33,580 bases of DNA from Variovorax gracilis. GTDB lineage: Bacteria; Pseudomonadota; Gammaproteobacteria; Burkholderiales; Burkholderiaceae_C. The stretch lies in the NCBI RefSeq assembly GCF_030317115.1, contig NZ_JASZYF010000045.1:1-33580 (forward strand), written 5' to 3'. How positions within the stretch are numbered: the stretch's first letter is position 1; every line of letters begins with the position of its first letter. The notes under the pieces are model-generated. The model ran no database searches. It worked only from the letters and a program-made list of their open reading frames with translations, and was not told the DNA's origin. The translations under genes were made by a program, and so were the position numbers. Below, piece after piece: positions 31,940 to 33,580 of the stretch.

Positions 31940-33019
31940 ATGACCCCAAGAACCCGAAAAGGACAGGCGCCCGAAACGCTGCGCCGCGCCGAGTTCCACG
32001 ATCGATTCATGCAGCCTTACCAAGACCCGGCCTTCAAGGCGGAGTCTGAGGCGCTCAAGCGCATAGAACTCATCGCGTGGGAGGCCTACGAGGAAGGGCG
32101 CAAAGCGCCCGTCACCCGCCAGGCGGGCGCCGGCTATGCGGACCCGCATTACGACCTCTCGGTGGACTGGATCGAAGCCAAGGGGCGTATCGATGCCGCG
32201 CAGGCACTGTGGGCCAAGCCGGAGACACGATCGCGCGTCTTGCTGGTCAACGGATCGCCGCGCAACGACGGTACCTGTCCCGGCGAAGTATCCAAGTCCT
32301 GGCGCCTCACTGAAATCGCGCGCGAGGTGCTTGTGGCCGCCGGCATCGAAGCGGACGTGTTGGACCTGAGTCTTGTCACCTCGGAGTATGGCAAGCAAAT
32401 TCATCCTTGCAAGGGCTGCGTCTCGACCGCCATGCCGCTGTGCCACTGGCCCTGCAGCTGCTACCCCAATCATTCCCTGCGTCAGATCGGCGACTGGATG
32501 AACGAGATCTACGAGAGCTGGGTGGCGGCGCACGGTGTGATCCTGATTACGCCCACACACTGGTATCAGGCCACCAGTCCCCTGAAGCTCATGATCGACC
32601 GCCTCGTGTGCGCCGATGGCGGCAACCCCGATCCAACCAGCACGCACGGCAAGAAGGTTGGCGAGGCCAAAGCGCTTGAGCTGGACGGCGACGGCTGGAG
32701 CTTTCCCAAGCACCTTGCCGGCCGCGTCTACGGCGTGCTGGTACATGGCGATGTGGCGGGCGTCGAGAGTCTGCGCCGCAACCTCTGCGACTGGCTCGAC
32801 TGGATGGGCCTTGTTGACGCCGGCTTCCAGGCGAGGCTGGATCGCTACATCGGTTACTACGAGCCCTACGCCACGAGCCACGACGCGCTCGACCAAGACA
32901 CCAACATGCAGGAGGAAACCCGCAACGTGGCGCGCGCGGTCGCCCGCGCGGTCGGTGATCTCCGCACCGGCAAGCTCAGCGTGCCTGACCGCGCACTGAC
33001 TCGGCCAAGGCCCAAATAG
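31940..33019 (+). CDS. Flavodoxin-fold NAD(P)H-dependent FMN reductase-like protein with Cys-rich insert
   Basis: A 359-residue protein from ATG 31940 (a GTG lies one codon earlier). Residues 1-95 are a helical N-terminal extension. The flavodoxin-like domain starts at about 98 with RVLLVNGSPRNDGTC, the FMN-phosphate loop. A cysteine cluster follows at residues 157, 160, 168, 172 and 174 (HPCKGCVSTAMPLCHWPCSC), then VILITPTHWYQATSPLKLMI, the FMN-binding loop and dimer region, and AGRVYGVLVHGDVAGVES. The cluster could hold an iron-sulfur centre or zinc. Members of this group reduce quinones, flavin or metals; the substrate here is unknown. It is monocistronic and is followed after 17 bases by a transposase relic. 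Confidence 0.86.
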   Translation: MTPRTRKGQAPETLRRAEFHDRFMQPYQDPAFKAESEALKRIELIAWEAYEEGRKAPVTRQAGAGYADPHYDLSVDWIEAKGRIDAAQALWAKPETRSRVLLVNGSPRNDGTCPGEVSKSWRLTEIAREVLVAAGIEADVLDLSLVTSEYGKQIHPCKGCVSTAMPLCHWPCSCYPNHSLRQIGDWMNEIYESWVAAHGVILITPTHWYQATSPLKLMIDRLVCADGGNPDPTSTHGKKVGEAKALELDGDGWSFPKHLAGRVYGVLVHGDVAGVESLRRNLCDWLDWMGLVDAGFQARLDRYIGYYEPYATSHDALDQDTNMQEETRNVARAVARAVGDLRTGKLSVPDRALTRPRPK

Positions 33020-33036
33020 GCGACGTTCAAGCGCGA

Positions 33037-33150
33037 GCCGAGCGATTTGAGGTAGCTGATCTTCCCCAGCGTCTCGATGAGCGTATTTGGTCCGTGACGC
33101 TTGGAGGGAGTCTTTATCCATTCGAGATGAGAGCAGCCGGCGCCAGGGCG
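33037..33150 (-). mobile_element. Tn3-family transposase fragment, third copy
   Basis: This 114-base block matches 20219-20332 closely. On the minus strand it reads HLEWIKTPSKRHGPNTLIET then LGKISYLKSLG, in one uninterrupted frame. The copy at 20 kb has an extra C here, so this copy preserves the ancestral frame at that point. The transposase continues in neither direction, so only a scrap remains. Confidence 0.72.
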
Positions 33151-33213
33151 CGTCGCGCGACAATAGTCCGGCCATTGGAATGGTTCACTTGCGCATGGGC
33201 TCCGCTCCCGGAC

Positions 33214-33580
33214 TCACGGCGGTAGCCAATCGATGACATTGCATATCCGCATGCGTTCCCAGGAGGAGCCAGTGTGCGAGCACCTATGCCAGCAGGCGCG
33301 TCGCTTCTCGCGACTAGGGCGGTCTCTTTCGTTAGCACACATATGCATGCATGCATCGACATCTGCATGCCAACTCATGAAGTCATCATTGGCGCGTCTC
33401 CTGGCGATCGCCAGACGCGTGGAATCCAAATCGCCGAGCCGAGGTCCGATGAATTCTCCAAGCCGCTCTAAGTCCCGTCGGAGAGCATCTGTCGCGCTTT
33501 TCGGCGGCTGTGAATCCTCGTGAAGCATAGCCAGTCGATTTTTCAGCACGCCCACGCAATAGACTGTCGTCAATTCCAGG
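33214..33580 (-). CDS. Unknown protein, 5' end beyond the window
   Basis: The frame is open from the window edge to 33214. It encodes LTTVYCVGVLKNRLAMLHED, then a charged helical part (DALRRDLERLGEFIGPRLGD, LDSTRLAIARRRANDDFM) and a less protein-like Cys/His-rich end (HADVDACMHMCANERD). A TTG at 33573 or an upstream codon outside the window could be the start. The last part overlaps an ATGCATGC run, so the original gene may have ended differently. Family not recognised. Confidence 0.45.
   Translation of the reverse strand, partial: LELTTVYCVGVLKNRLAMLHEDSQPPKSATDALRRDLERLGEFIGPRLGDLDSTRLAIARRRANDDFMSWHADVDACMHMCANERDRPSREKRRACWHRCSHTGSSWERMRICNVIDWLPP

Noticed and set aside
31766..33175. 469-codon minus-strand frame opposite the flavodoxin-fold gene
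   Set aside because: Antisense shadow of a well-supported gene; its apparent start lies in the transposase scrap.
33340..33371. Alternating ATGCATGC-type run near the right edge
   Set aside because: Short simple-sequence tract without repeat units of CRISPR or microsatellite size; no function inferred.
1..33580. Search for tRNA, rRNA, riboswitch, CRISPR, integrase or phage genes
   Set aside because: No cloverleaf-like gene, spaced direct-repeat array, integrase or phage structural gene was recognised by eye on either strand.

Overview
The window looks like chromosomal accessory DNA of a GC-rich betaproteobacterium in the Burkholderiales, most likely Comamonadaceae (Variovorax-like). The basis is two solitary Bug/TctC-type periplasmic binding proteins, each next to catabolic genes and a regulator, a CopG-type gene paired with a PHB-depolymerase-type esterase, an NnrU protein and a PRC-barrel protein. 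The genus is inference; there is no rRNA or tRNA gene to anchor it.

Layout. 0-3.5 kb: NnrU-type membrane protein (minus), a Q/G-rich SHOCT-domain protein, and an A/T-richer gene for a membrane-anchored TPR-like protein. 4-10.6 kb: the best organised unit, an IclR regulator with a 17-bp palindromic operator between two divergent transcripts. One carries iclR, an acyl-CoA dehydrogenase and a Bug binding protein. The other carries a family III CoA-transferase, an AcuI/YhdH-type reductase and an alpha-methylacyl-CoA racemase with its catalytic triad intact. Together they suggest uptake, CoA activation, epimerisation and dehydrogenation of a (probably branched) carboxylic acid of unknown identity. 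10.6-11.6 kb: relics of a thiolase, a PRC-barrel gene end and a haloacid dehalogenase.

11.8-18.4 kb: secreted caspase-like protease, beta-carbonic anhydrase, LysR divergent from a Bug protein plus methyltransferase pair, and a ParE/RelE-type toxin-antitoxin pair. 18.5-20.4 kb: a quinone oxidoreductase pseudogene joined to a decayed Tn3-family transposase. 20.4-24.6 kb: CopG-like regulator and PHB-depolymerase-type esterase, PRC-barrel protein, a small unknown protein, and an orphan pstS preceded by a good Pho box.

24.6-33.6 kb is a mosaic of small lineage-specific genes and gene relics. It holds a Q/P/G-rich disordered protein, two paralogous two-TM proteins with an RKERRD motif and a cytoplasmic coiled coil, a nitroreductase, a secreted protein, and a Cys-rich flavodoxin-fold protein. 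Back-to-back fragments of patatin, prkA, an unknown membrane protein and dnaK also lie here. Fragments of one Tn3-family transposase occur at three places (13.6, 19.5-20.3 and 33.1 kb). A 3'-end PRC-barrel segment is duplicated (10.7 and 22.2 kb), and a diverged inverted repeat links 25 and 26.7 kb. The dominant theme is transposon-associated rearrangement and gene decay around a few intact metabolic cassettes. No CRISPR array, prophage or complete insertion sequence was seen, and no complete new defence system could be supported. The most novel intact material is the RKERRD membrane-protein family and the 29.0-30.2 kb operon.
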